The notes under the pieces are model-generated. The model made no database searches and was not told where the DNA came from. It saw nothing but the letters and a program-made list of their open reading frames with translations. DNA of 64,000 bases from Edaphobacter aggregans. Its GTDB lineage: Bacteria > Acidobacteriota > Terriglobia > Terriglobales > Acidobacteriaceae. The stretch lies in the NCBI GenBank assembly GCA_022736715.1, contig DZDJ01000011.1, positions 1 to 64,000 on the forward strand. Reading direction: 5' to 3'. Positions 8,837 through 16,911 of this stretch are shown piece by piece; the first letter of the stretch is position 1; each line of letters starts with the position of its first letter. The translations under genes were made by a program, and so were the position numbers.

Positions 8837-9595
8837 TCAGGGAGCGCCCAGTTCGCCCACAATTTTTATGCAGGCGCTGGCTCCGATGCGGCTGGCGCCT
8901 GCCTCCAGCATGGCTTTGGCGTCGGCCAGGGTACGAACGCCACCGGAGGCCTTGACGCCGCAGCGTCCGCCGGCAACACCGCGCATCAGGCCAATGTCCT
9001 CTGCTTTGGCTCCTCCGGTGGAAAATCCAGTGCTGGTCTTCAGGAAATCTGCGCCGGCGGCCATGGCCAGTTCGGAGGCGCGCAGCTTCTCTTCCATGGT
9101 GAGCAGGCAGGTTTCCAGAATTACCTTGACGATGGCGCCGGAGCCGTGTGCCAGTTCCACAATGTTGTGGATGTCCTGCTGCACGGCCTCATATTCTCCG
9201 CTTTTGAGCAGGCCAATATTCATGACCATGTCCACATCGTGCGCTCCCAGTCGCAGCAGTCTCTCGGTTTCATCACGCTTGGAGCTGGTGAGCGAGGCCC
9301 CCAGTGGAAATCCCACGACAACGCCAACCGGAACACCGGTTCCAGCCAGAACGGAAGAGGCCAGGCCGCACCAGTAGGGGTTGACCATGGCGCAGGCGAA
9401 GCGATAGGCGGCTGCTTCTTCGCAAAGCTGAATAACCTGTGCGCGGGTGGCCTCTGGCTTCAGCAGGGTGTGGTCCAGTACGGCGGCCAGATTCTGCCAG
9501 GAGGAAAACGTCTCCAAGCTGAATGCCGTTGCGTCAAACGAGGGGATGGAAGATTCCCGCTCGTGGGCGGGAATGGAGATGGTCTGAATGCTCAT
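8837..9595 (-). CDS. deoC: Deoxyribose-phosphate aldolase
   Basis: 252 residues. It cleaves 2-deoxyribose-5-phosphate to acetaldehyde and glyceraldehyde-3-phosphate in nucleoside catabolism. The Schiff-base Lys sits in ADFLKTSTGF, the second conserved Lys in GVKASGGVRT, and other family blocks are LDHTLLKPEAT and VGFPLGA. The start is supported by GAAGGAG ten bases upstream. A 60-residue N-terminal extension relative to minimal DeoC leads into the TIM barrel. The neighbouring hpt (a purine salvage gene) is on the same strand 228 bp upstream, which fits a loose nucleotide-salvage grouping. Confidence 0.94.
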   Translation of the reverse strand: MSIQTISIPAHERESSIPSFDATAFSLETFSSWQNLAAVLDHTLLKPEATRAQVIQLCEEAAAYRFACAMVNPYWCGLASSVLAGTGVPVGVVVGFPLGASLTSSKRDETERLLRLGAHDVDMVMNIGLLKSGEYEAVQQDIHNIVELAHGSGAIVKVILETCLLTMEEKLRASELAMAAGADFLKTSTGFSTGGAKAEDIGLMRGVAGGRCGVKASGGVRTLADAKAMLEAGASRIGASACIKIVGELGAP

Positions 9596-9823
9596 ACTGC
9601 TCCTTCAAAATAAAAACGCACTCCGCTGGTTAAACAACGTCAGTCCATCACTGGCAAACGTGTTGCGAAACACGAAAGTAACACAGGGTGCAGCAATTAT
9701 TTGTAAAAAGCTCCGGAATACAGCGGGACATACGTCCGGGGACATCGACCCACTCTACTCAGATGCAGGGTCACACAGCAGGAATGCTCCGCTTCCCCAA
9801 GGTGCAGTTTACTCCTGCCGGGG

Positions 9824-10369
9824 CTATTCAGGTAAGTCCGGCGGCATCAGGCGGATATCGTCCACATTCCGATAATGCTCGGCAAAATCCATGCCGTAGC
9901 CGATGACGAAATGGTTGGGAATGCTGAAACAGACGTAGTCGGCGTCAATGCTGGCAATGCGGCGCGCGGGCTTGTCGAGGCAGGTGGCAATGCGCAGGGA
10001 CTTGGGCCGGTGCTGCAGCATGAGCTTGTGCAGGAAGCTGAGCGTAAGGCCGGTGTCGAGAATGTCTTCGACGATGATGACGTTCTTGCCTTCGATGGGG
10101 TTGTCGATGTCTTTGATGAGTTTGACGGCGCCGCTGGAGCGGGTGCCTTTGCCATAACTGGAGACGGCAACGTAGTCGAAGGTGGCGTCTACTGCAATGG
10201 CCCGCGCCAGATCTGCCAGAAAGATGGCTGCGCCCTTCAGCACACCGATCAGGACGATGCTTTGCCCGGCATAATCAGCAGAAATCTGCTTGCCGATCTC
10301 CCTGACGCGCTCAGCAATCTGTTCTTTGCTGAAGAGAATTTCCATTTCACTTGCAGGTATGTAGCTCAT
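9824..10369 (-). CDS. hpt: Hypoxanthine phosphoribosyltransferase
   Basis: 181 residues, the size of bacterial Hpt. It joins hypoxanthine (and often guanine) to PRPP. The PRPP-binding loop is the run of hydrophobics and acids in VIIVEDILDTGLTL, and the early loop is GVLKGAAIFLADLARA. The central KGTRSSG segment is the flexible loop that closes over the active site. Cytosolic purine salvage. It has its own upstream spacer facing the divergent Lgt-like gene. The assignment is firm, but hypoxanthine cannot be separated from guanine preference by sequence alone. Confidence 0.94.
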   Translation of the reverse strand: MSYIPASEMEILFSKEQIAERVREIGKQISADYAGQSIVLIGVLKGAAIFLADLARAIAVDATFDYVAVSSYGKGTRSSGAVKLIKDIDNPIEGKNVIIVEDILDTGLTLSFLHKLMLQHRPKSLRIATCLDKPARRIASIDADYVCFSIPNHFVIGYGMDFAEHYRNVDDIRLMPPDLPE

Positions 10370-10469
10370 AGGAAAAAGCTAGATTACCGCAAAGAGGGCG
10401 GGAATGGTGTGGATTGCAGGGAAAGAGTTTTCTACCGGCTCTCGTCTATACTGATACGAGGTCTCATTC

Positions 10470-11267
10470 ATGTATCCCTACCTGCATATAGGCTCTCTTT
10501 CCCTGGGAACGTTCGGTTTGCTGCTCTGGCTGGCGGCGGTGTGCGCCACTGTGGTGCTGCATTTCAACTTTGTCCGGCACCGGATCAAGGCCGATGCGCT
10601 GAATATAGTGGCGTTAGCCACGGTTGGCGGCATTGTCGGAGCTAAGCTGTGGCATGTGCTGGAGTCGCCGCAGGCCCTGATGCACGACCCGGCGGGAATG
10701 CTGTTTGACCGGGCCGGATTTGCCTGGTTCGGCGGACTGGGGGCGTCCATTCTGGTATTGCTGTGGCAGGGGCGCGTGGCCAGGGTGGGAATGTTGTCCA
10801 TGCTGGACCTGGCGGCTCCGGCGGCGGCGGTGGGCTATGGCGTCGGCCGCATTGGCTGCCTGGTTTCGGGTGATGGGGACTACGGAATTCCGACGAAGTT
10901 GCCGTGGGGCATGGCGTTTCCGCATGGACTGGTGCCAACGCCTCCGGGAGTTTACGTGCATCCTACGCCGATTTATGAGCTGATTTTTTCTCTGATTGTG
11001 GCGTACTGGCTGTGGAAGCGGGCCAATACGGCGAGCCCGGCAGGCTGGTTGACCGGGGAGTATCTGCTGCTGTCGGGACTGGGCCGTTTTCTGGTGGAGT
11101 TCATCCGCATCAACCCAAAACTGTACTGGGGCATGAGTAACGCGCAGGTTGCCAGCATCGGATCGATGATTGCCGGCATCGTGCTGATGCTGCTGGTGCG
11201 TGGCCGGAAGCCAGCGATTGCGGTGCGACCGGAAGAGGCTCCGGCCGGGGAACCTGCACATTCCTGA
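10470..11267 (+). CDS. lgt: Prolipoprotein diacylglyceryl transferase family protein
   Basis: 265 residues with about seven hydrophobic helices. The Lgt family transfers diacylglycerol from phosphatidylglycerol to the lipobox Cys of prolipoproteins at the inner membrane. The signature segment here reads VGYGVGRIGCLVSGDGDYG, where canonical Lgt has GRIGNFINGE; the Arg and the acidic end are kept but the Asn-Phe-Ile-Asn core is not. The HPTPIYE block and the C-terminal GLGRFLVEFIR block are typical. It may be a divergent paralogue rather than the main Lgt. It ends 15 bp from the convergent cysteine desulfurase gene. Confidence 0.82.
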   Translation: MYPYLHIGSLSLGTFGLLLWLAAVCATVVLHFNFVRHRIKADALNIVALATVGGIVGAKLWHVLESPQALMHDPAGMLFDRAGFAWFGGLGASILVLLWQGRVARVGMLSMLDLAAPAAAVGYGVGRIGCLVSGDGDYGIPTKLPWGMAFPHGLVPTPPGVYVHPTPIYELIFSLIVAYWLWKRANTASPAGWLTGEYLLLSGLGRFLVEFIRINPKLYWGMSNAQVASIGSMIAGIVLMLLVRGRKPAIAVRPEEAPAGEPAHS

Positions 11268-11282
11268 GGCGTGGGTGCGGGG

Positions 11283-12494
11283 TCATTCCGTTATCGCGGC
11301 GGCGGATGCTTTGTAGGTTGGCGAGAGCTCCCGCAGGTGGGCGACGGCTGCGGGAAGAATGGCCTGCGCTGCATCGATCTCTTCTTCCGTAATCTGCTTG
11401 GTCATGGAAAATCGCACACTGGCGCGGGCGCGATGCGCATTCAACCCCATTGCGGTGAGCACGTGCGAAGGTTCAGTGGCCCCGGACGCACAGGCGGAGC
11501 CGCCGGAGACGGAGATTCCCTTCAGGTCGAGCGCAATGACCAACGCTTCTCCCTCCATGTGATCGAACCACAGATTGGTGGTGTTGGGTACGCGCGGGGC
11601 CAGCGTTCCGTCCGGCGCTGCGCCATTGACTCCGGCTTCGTCCACGTGGGCGAGGATGCCTTGTTCCAGCTTGTCGCGCAGAGCGGTCAGCCGCTGCGGG
11701 CCATCGGTTGCCAGCCAGGCCTGGGCGATTTCGGCGGCTTTGCCCAGACCGACGATTCCGGCAACATTCTCGGTTCCGGCGCGGCGCTGGCGTTCGTGGC
11801 TGCCGCCATAGAAGAGAGGTTGCAGCTTGATACCCCGCCGTACATAAAGAATGCCAGTGCCCTGGGGCGCGTGCATTTTGTGTCCGGAGATGGAGAGCAG
11901 ATCGCAGCCCAGCTCGCGGACATCCATCAGAACCTTGCCGGCGGCCTGCACTGCATCGGTATGGAAAATGGCTCCGGCCTGATGGGCAACGGCAGAGAGC
12001 GCGGAAATTGGCTGGAGGACGCCAGTCTCGTTGTTGGCCAGCATGATGCTGACGGCCGTGGTGCGCGGAGAGGCGCCGGGAGTGCGCTCTTCGTGCAGGG
12101 CCTCGCGCAGGGCGTCGACGGAGACGACGCCACGGGAATCGCAGCCCAGCCAAAGGACTTCAACACCACGCGATGTGAGCTGCCCGGCGGCATGGAGCAC
12201 AGCCGGATGCTCAATAGTGGTGGTGATGAGGCGATCACCGGGCTGGAGCAGGCCGAAGATCGCCATGTTGTCGCTTTCTGTTCCGCCAGAGGTAAAGACG
12301 ATCTCCGATTCCCGGCAGTGCAGCAGCGTGGCCACCTGTCCGCGTGCGTGTTCCACGGCAGCACGGGCGCGCTGGCCCTGCTGGTGAATGGAGGATGCGT
12401 TGCCGAAATGCTCCAGGAAGTACGGACGCATGGCCTCCATCACCTCGGGCAGCAGAGGTGTGGTGGCATTGGCGTCCATATAAATCCTGTGCAT
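11283..12494 (-). CDS. Cysteine desulfurase (NifS/IscS family)
   Basis: 403 residues, PLP-dependent. It removes sulfur from cysteine as an enzyme persulfide for Fe-S clusters or tRNA thiolation. The PLP Lys lies in SISGHKMHAPQG, the catalytic Cys in the mobile loop SACASGATEPSH, and the N-terminus has the YMDANATTPLLPEV pattern. The RRAGTENVAGIVG block is diagnostic of the NifS/IscS group. AGAAGGA lies upstream of the ATG. No scaffold (iscU/nifU) or regulator is adjacent, so its sulfur acceptor cannot be inferred from context. Confidence 0.93.
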   Translation of the reverse strand: MHRIYMDANATTPLLPEVMEAMRPYFLEHFGNASSIHQQGQRARAAVEHARGQVATLLHCRESEIVFTSGGTESDNMAIFGLLQPGDRLITTTIEHPAVLHAAGQLTSRGVEVLWLGCDSRGVVSVDALREALHEERTPGASPRTTAVSIMLANNETGVLQPISALSAVAHQAGAIFHTDAVQAAGKVLMDVRELGCDLLSISGHKMHAPQGTGILYVRRGIKLQPLFYGGSHERQRRAGTENVAGIVGLGKAAEIAQAWLATDGPQRLTALRDKLEQGILAHVDEAGVNGAAPDGTLAPRVPNTTNLWFDHMEGEALVIALDLKGISVSGGSACASGATEPSHVLTAMGLNAHRARASVRFSMTKQITEEEIDAAQAILPAAVAHLRELSPTYKASAAAITE

Positions 12495-12574
12495 GGTGAT
12501 TCATCCTTCTCCTGTTGAATAAAAACTCTCTGTGTAGATTGTAGGAGCATTTTGCCGCTGCGTCATGGCAGAGC

Positions 12575-12622
12575 CAAAAAGACACCAAGGGGGCCGCCGG
12601 TGTTGGCAGCCCCCCCTGGTGT
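12575..12622 (-). terminator. Terminator of citrate synthase gene
   Basis: On the minus strand GACACCAGGGGGGGC and GCCCCCTTGGTGTC form a long GC-rich stem, followed directly by TTTTT. It sits 17 bp after the citrate synthase stop and insulates the cysteine desulfurase gene. Confidence 0.88.
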
Positions 12623-12638
12623 CAAGTGCTTTTGCAGA

Positions 12639-13772
12639 TCAGCGTTCCGCGATGGGGATGTACTTTGCCGGATATTCCGGCCCGATGTACTCTGCGCGCG
12701 GACGGATGAGACGGTTGTCATCCAACTGTTCAATTACATGCGCGGCCCAGCCGGAGATGCGGCTGACGGCAAAGATCGGCGTGAACAGATCGATATCAAT
12801 GCCGAGCGTGGTGTAGGTGGAAGCAGAGTAGAAGTCCACGTTGGCGTTGAGCTTCTTTTCCGCCAGCACGAACAGCTCAATCTTGCGGGACATCTCAAAC
12901 CACTTTGGATTGCCGCTGGCGTGGCCCAGATCTTCCGACATTTTCCGCAGGTGCGTGGCGCGTGGATCTTCTGTGTGGTAGACGCGATGGCCAAAGCCGG
13001 AGACTTTTTTCTTCTCTGCCAGCATAGTTTTGACATGCTCGACCGGGTCCTCGCCTGCCTTGTCGATGGCAAACAGCAACCGCATCACGGCCTCATTGGC
13101 GCCGCCGTGCAGAGGGCCTTTGAGCGCGCCGATGGCTCCGGTGATGGCCGAGTGAATGTCGGAGAGGGTAGCTGCGATGACACGGGCCGCAAAGGTGGAA
13201 GCGTTGAGTTCGTGGTCTGCGTGCAGGATCAGGGCCACGTCGAGGGCCTTTTCTGCGGTGGGCGAGGGCCTTTCGCCGTTGAGCATCCAGAGGAAGTTTG
13301 CTGCATGGGAGAGGGACTTGTCCGCTTCAATGACCGGCAGTCCCTTTCTGATTCGATCAAAAATGGCCACGATCATGGCAATCTGCGAGGTCAGGCGATA
13401 GGCCTTGCGCACGTTGGCATCGTGGGTGTTGTCCTTTTCATCGGCATCGTAAAAGCTGAGCGCAGAGACGGTGGTGCGCAGCACTTCCATGGGCGTGCCG
13501 GTTTTGGGCAGGCTCTGGAGCAGCTCGATGATCTTGGGATCCAGGGTGCGCGCTGTAGCCAGTTCGCGGGAAAAAGCGGACAGCTCGGCGGCGGTTGGTA
13601 GTTTGCCAAACCATAGCAAATAGCAGACTTCCTCGAAGGTGGATTTGCTGGCCAGTTCATGAATATCAATGCCGCGATAGGCCAAGACTCCCGCATCACC
13701 GTCAATCCAGCAGATGCCTGAGTTGGCTGCAACAATTCCTTCGAGTCCTTTCGGCGCGACTGCCGTTGCCAT
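12639..13772 (-). CDS. gltA: Citrate synthase (377-residue type)
   Basis: Condenses oxaloacetate and acetyl-CoA, the entry step of the TCA cycle. The short 377-residue form lacks the N-terminal extension of proteobacterial GltA and matches the Gram-positive/2-methylcitrate synthase-like group. Active-site landmarks are the His in ADHELNAST, GPLHGGANE, GFGHRVYHTEDPRA and the Asp in NVDFYSA. GAGGAAAA precedes the ATG. Methylcitrate synthase is the main alternative, but no prp genes are nearby. A strong terminator follows. Confidence 0.92.
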   Translation of the reverse strand: MATAVAPKGLEGIVAANSGICWIDGDAGVLAYRGIDIHELASKSTFEEVCYLLWFGKLPTAAELSAFSRELATARTLDPKIIELLQSLPKTGTPMEVLRTTVSALSFYDADEKDNTHDANVRKAYRLTSQIAMIVAIFDRIRKGLPVIEADKSLSHAANFLWMLNGERPSPTAEKALDVALILHADHELNASTFAARVIAATLSDIHSAITGAIGALKGPLHGGANEAVMRLLFAIDKAGEDPVEHVKTMLAEKKKVSGFGHRVYHTEDPRATHLRKMSEDLGHASGNPKWFEMSRKIELFVLAEKKLNANVDFYSASTYTTLGIDIDLFTPIFAVSRISGWAAHVIEQLDDNRLIRPRAEYIGPEYPAKYIPIAER

Positions 13773-13886
13773 ATCTGTTTTCCTCGCTCGACGCAGAATA
13801 ATTTGAGTACTTACCCTTATAGCGCAGCCGGAGATGGATTGTCATCGAATGGGCGAACATCGAACAGTAGTATGCAAATGCGCACG

Positions 13887-14987
13887 TCAGGCACGCGCCG
13901 GAATTGCAGTTGACTCTATGGTTTGCAAGTGCCTTTCCGGAGAAAAAGGGGCCAGCTCGACAGACGGCGTTTCGCCGCAGATCAGTTGCGCCATCACATG
14001 TGCAGTTGCCGGAGCCAGTAGAATGCCGTTGCGATAATGCCCGCTGGCGACAAACACGTTGGGCTGATTGGGAATGTGGCCGAGCACCGGAAGTTTGTCT
14101 GCGGTTCCGGGACGGAGTCCGCTCCAGGAGTCCAGAATGGTGGCACCGGCAAGTGCTGGAACAACTGCGGCGGCCTGGTTGAGCAGCGATTGCAGCGTGG
14201 CTTCGTCGGTAGACTTTTCAAACCCGGAGGGCTCGACGGTCGCTCCCAGAATAATGCGGCCGTCGCCACGCGGCACGATATAAATTTCCGGCGTGCGGAT
14301 GGTGTGGCGCAGATCGAGATTGGAGGGTTGGGCGATGCAGAGCATCTGCCCTTTGACAGGGGAAACAGTGCCGGGAAGCAGGCTGGACTGGCCGGCCCAT
14401 GCGCCAGTGCAGAGGACAAAAGTGTCGGCAAGTATAGTGGTCGAAGCGGTTTGCAGTCGCACCTTGCTGCCGTCTAAAGGCAAATTCCCGCTCTCGATGG
14501 ACAACCAGGGGGTATACTCCAGCATCTCATTTCCAACAGCAGCCGAGGCTTTCGGCAATGCCTGGCACAAATCGCGCGGATCGAGGGAGTGCTCTTGCAG
14601 GCAGATCCAGGGTCGGTGTCCGGGAACAAGGCCGGGAGCAAGTTGCGCGAGCTGCGCAGCGTTGAGCAACGAAAGTTCAGTGGCTGTGGAGATATGCATC
14701 TGCTGGAGAGTTTTACTGGTGCGGAGTGCAACAGAAATGCCACTGAGGCTTTCAATACGCGCAAGAAAGGCGGGGTACAGCGTGCGGCTGAGTTGGGACA
14801 GTGGGGTGAGCACAGGCGGGTTTTCCGGGTCCTCAGCAGCCAGCATGCCGGCGGCGGCCCAGGAGGCTTCCTGCATGGCGCGCCCCTGGTCGACGATGAG
14901 TACGCTGCGTCCGCGGCGGTGAAGCTCAAGCGCGAGCGAGAGACCAATGATGCCAGCGCCAGCGATACATGTCCCGACTTGCTTCAT
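13887..14987 (-). CDS. thiO: FAD-dependent glycine oxidase-like protein (ThiO family)
   Basis: 366 residues when started at the ATG at 14987; the frame runs further upstream but the extra 46 residues lack any domain. The dinucleotide fold CIAGAGIIGLSLALELHRRG is at the very N-terminus, followed by AMQEASWAAAGMLA (typical of ThiO) and a C-terminal SGHYRNGILLAPATA FAD-binding block. ThiO oxidises glycine to dehydroglycine for the thiazole of thiamine. No other thi gene is adjacent, so another D-amino-acid oxidase-type substrate is possible. A TACAAT hexamer lies seven bases before the ATG, so the mRNA may be nearly leaderless. Confidence 0.82.
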   Translation of the reverse strand: MKQVGTCIAGAGIIGLSLALELHRRGRSVLIVDQGRAMQEASWAAAGMLAAEDPENPPVLTPLSQLSRTLYPAFLARIESLSGISVALRTSKTLQQMHISTATELSLLNAAQLAQLAPGLVPGHRPWICLQEHSLDPRDLCQALPKASAAVGNEMLEYTPWLSIESGNLPLDGSKVRLQTASTTILADTFVLCTGAWAGQSSLLPGTVSPVKGQMLCIAQPSNLDLRHTIRTPEIYIVPRGDGRIILGATVEPSGFEKSTDEATLQSLLNQAAAVVPALAGATILDSWSGLRPGTADKLPVLGHIPNQPNVFVASGHYRNGILLAPATAHVMAQLICGETPSVELAPFSPERHLQTIESTAIPARA

Positions 14988-15148
14988 ACGTCTATTGTAG
15001 TAGGAGAGGATTGGACGGTATGGCAGGGCCGGGCCTGGGAAGTGAGGATTGCTGCACCGGAAGCCGGACAGCGTATTGTGGATGGAAGTTGCGGGAGGGG
15101 TAAAAGTTTGTGGCAGTGGAATCAAACTATGCAGTAAGGAGAAAGACC

Positions 15149-15988
15149 ATGAGCGAAAGAGACGAAAAAGACTTTGCTGGGGAGCGCGGGCCGTCGGGAC
15201 TTTTCCTCGCTACTTTGGGGATTGCATTTTTAGCATCGATAGCGGCGCTCGTTTGGACCTATACGCTGCAGGGCCGGCTGGCGACGGCAGAAACCAAGCT
15301 GGTGGTGTCGCAGCAGGAGAACAGCAGGCTGGCGGATGAACTGGCTGCGACCAACGCGCGGCTGAAGGCCACATCAGAAACACTGGGCGACAGCGTGGGG
15401 ATGACGCAGAAACAATTGGAGGCAAAAGCGCAGGACATTTTGCATCGCCAGCAGGTTGTATCGGCCCGGCTGGAGCGGCAGCAGCGGGCGACGCAGCAGC
15501 AGATTGGAAGCGTATCGCAGCAGGTCTCCACGGTGCAGGCAGATGTGGGTGGCGTGAAGACGGATGTGGCCACTACGAAGTCTGACCTGGCGGACACGAA
15601 AAACCAGTTGCAGCGCGTGATGGGGGATGCGGGCGTGATGAGTGGCCTGATTGCCCGGAACCATGATGAGCTGGAAGTCCTGAAGCACCAGGGGGACCGC
15701 AACTACTATGAGTTCACGCTTCACAAGAATGCGAAGCCGACAATCCTTTCCACGATCAGTCTGCAACTGAAGAAGGCTGATACCAAGCATCAGCGGTATA
15801 CGCTGATTGTGAATGCGGACGACAAGAAGATTGAGAAGAAGGACCGCAGTCTGGATGAGCCGGTACAGTTCTATACAGGCAAGGGCCCGGTGCTGTATGA
15901 ACTGGTGGTAAACCAGATCAACAAGAACGTAGTGGTTGGCTATCTGTCCACCCCGAAGAGTGCGCCACAGACAGCTACTGCTCCGTAG
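15149..15988 (+). CDS. Membrane-anchored coiled-coil protein, function unknown
   Basis: 279 residues from the ATG at 15149, which follows TAAGGAGAAAG at good spacing; an in-frame GTG at 15110 has no such site. One transmembrane helix (about residues 16-40, SGLFLATLGIAFLASIAAL) is followed by a long predicted coiled coil to about residue 165, rich in Gln, Ala, Lys and Glu with heptad-like QQV/QAD steps. The C-terminal globular part (about 175-270) is rich in beta-type residues (YYEFTLHKNAKPT, RYTLIVNADDK). I do not recognise a family. The layout suggests a periplasmic or cytoplasmic tethered structural protein. Confidence 0.75.
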   Translation: MSERDEKDFAGERGPSGLFLATLGIAFLASIAALVWTYTLQGRLATAETKLVVSQQENSRLADELAATNARLKATSETLGDSVGMTQKQLEAKAQDILHRQQVVSARLERQQRATQQQIGSVSQQVSTVQADVGGVKTDVATTKSDLADTKNQLQRVMGDAGVMSGLIARNHDELEVLKHQGDRNYYEFTLHKNAKPTILSTISLQLKKADTKHQRYTLIVNADDKKIEKKDRSLDEPVQFYTGKGPVLYELVVNQINKNVVVGYLSTPKSAPQTATAP

Positions 15989-16161
15989 CTGCAATGCTGA
16001 AGCCGCATCCTTCGCTGATGGGCGGAGGATGCGGTTCCTTCCTGATTTTATCTCCGCGAACAATTTCAAAGATGCGAGCAGCCTGGCCGAGTGCCAGACA
16101 AGATGCGGCACGTTGGCATCTTCGCTGAAGTGCTCGCATTTGTAGCGCTGTACCGGTGAAC

Positions 16162-16280
16162 CTAAAGCGGTTCTCCAGTTTTCGTGGAGTTTCCAGGAAT
16201 ATGCAGGATGGCTTTTTCTTGAGAAAAAAGCCATTTCAGGGCATCACGTTCCCTCTACACCAACTGGAAAACCGCTATAG
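16162..16280 (+). mobile_element. MITE-like element, copy A
   Basis: A 119-bp element with imperfect 19-bp terminal inverted repeats (CTAAAGCGGTTCTCCAGTT and AACTGGAAAACCGCTATAG). A perfect central palindrome GGCTTTTT-CTTGAG-AAAAAGCC could fold as a hairpin. A nearly identical copy lies at 55455-55572 in the other orientation. It encodes no protein. Both copies have TA at each end, which fits insertion at TA with duplication, as in IS630/Tc1-type MITEs; this family assignment is inference. Confidence 0.82.
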
Positions 16281-16408
16281 GCCTGCGGAAAATACTTTGA
16301 CCGTGGCGACGGTTCCCGGATGATCCAGTGTCAGCAGTGCGGCTAGCGGACGTTTACTCCTGCTTACCGGCCTCAATGCCGGGAAGCGGATGTTGCGCAC
16401 TGTGAAGA

Positions 16409-16771
16409 TTGCCGAACGACAAGGCCGGTGAAGCGCACGTGGACATGGGGTATCGAGGCCACGGCTATGACGGTGCGGTCGCCATGCATGTCGATAAGCG
16501 GCGAAGCGGCAGGATTCCGCGAGCGCCATGGCGATGGATGAAACGGCGCACTGCGGTCGAACCAAGCATCGGACATCGGAAGAGCGAACACCGGTTGGAA
16601 CGCAATCGGCTGAAGGGTGTCGTCGGCAATGCGATCAATTCCGTGCTGGCTGCCGCCGCAATGAACTTCCATAAGCTTCTCGGAGCTTTTTGGCGCATTT
16701 TTCTGTGCCGCGTGTTGGTCGTCTGGAACGGACGTCAGTGCCTGCAAGACCCTGAAGCCCGCCCGGCTTAA
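16409..16771 (+). pseudogene. IS5-family transposase, C-terminal remnant
   Basis: Only about the last 110 codons of a DDE transposase remain. The segment MGYRGHGYDGAV, the R-x3-E-x6-K signature in RRTAVEPSIGHRK, and EHRLERNRLKG with NAINSVLAAAAMNF are typical of the IS5-family C-terminus. The catalytic Glu is present, but the two Asp-bearing blocks and the whole N-terminal part are missing. A stop codon lies just upstream in frame, so it cannot be expressed as a working enzyme. A TTG at 16409 merely marks the open frame. About 130 bp separate it from the MITE copy at 16162-16280. Confidence 0.83.
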
Positions 16772-16840
16772 CATCAATATGCCTGAAATCAACTTTTTCA
16801 GGGTCGACTAAATTAGATTACAAAGATTTCTACATGCACA

Positions 16841-16880
16841 TAAAGTGAGATGGCCCACACAGTATGGGCCATCTCACGGA
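16841..16880 (-). terminator. Terminator of TonB-dependent receptor gene
   Basis: A perfect 13-bp stem (GTGAGATGGCCCA / TGGGCCATCTCAC) with a 7-base loop lies 35 bp after the receptor stop. On the minus strand it is followed by TTTAT. Confidence 0.8.
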
Positions 16881-16911
16881 TAACACTCTTTAGCGCAGGT
16901 TTACCCAGCAG

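Noticed and set aside
9659..9674. Hairpin CGTGTT-GCGA-AACACG upstream of deoC
   Set aside because: Short stem with a tetraloop but no T-run and no known operator pattern; not enough to assign a role.
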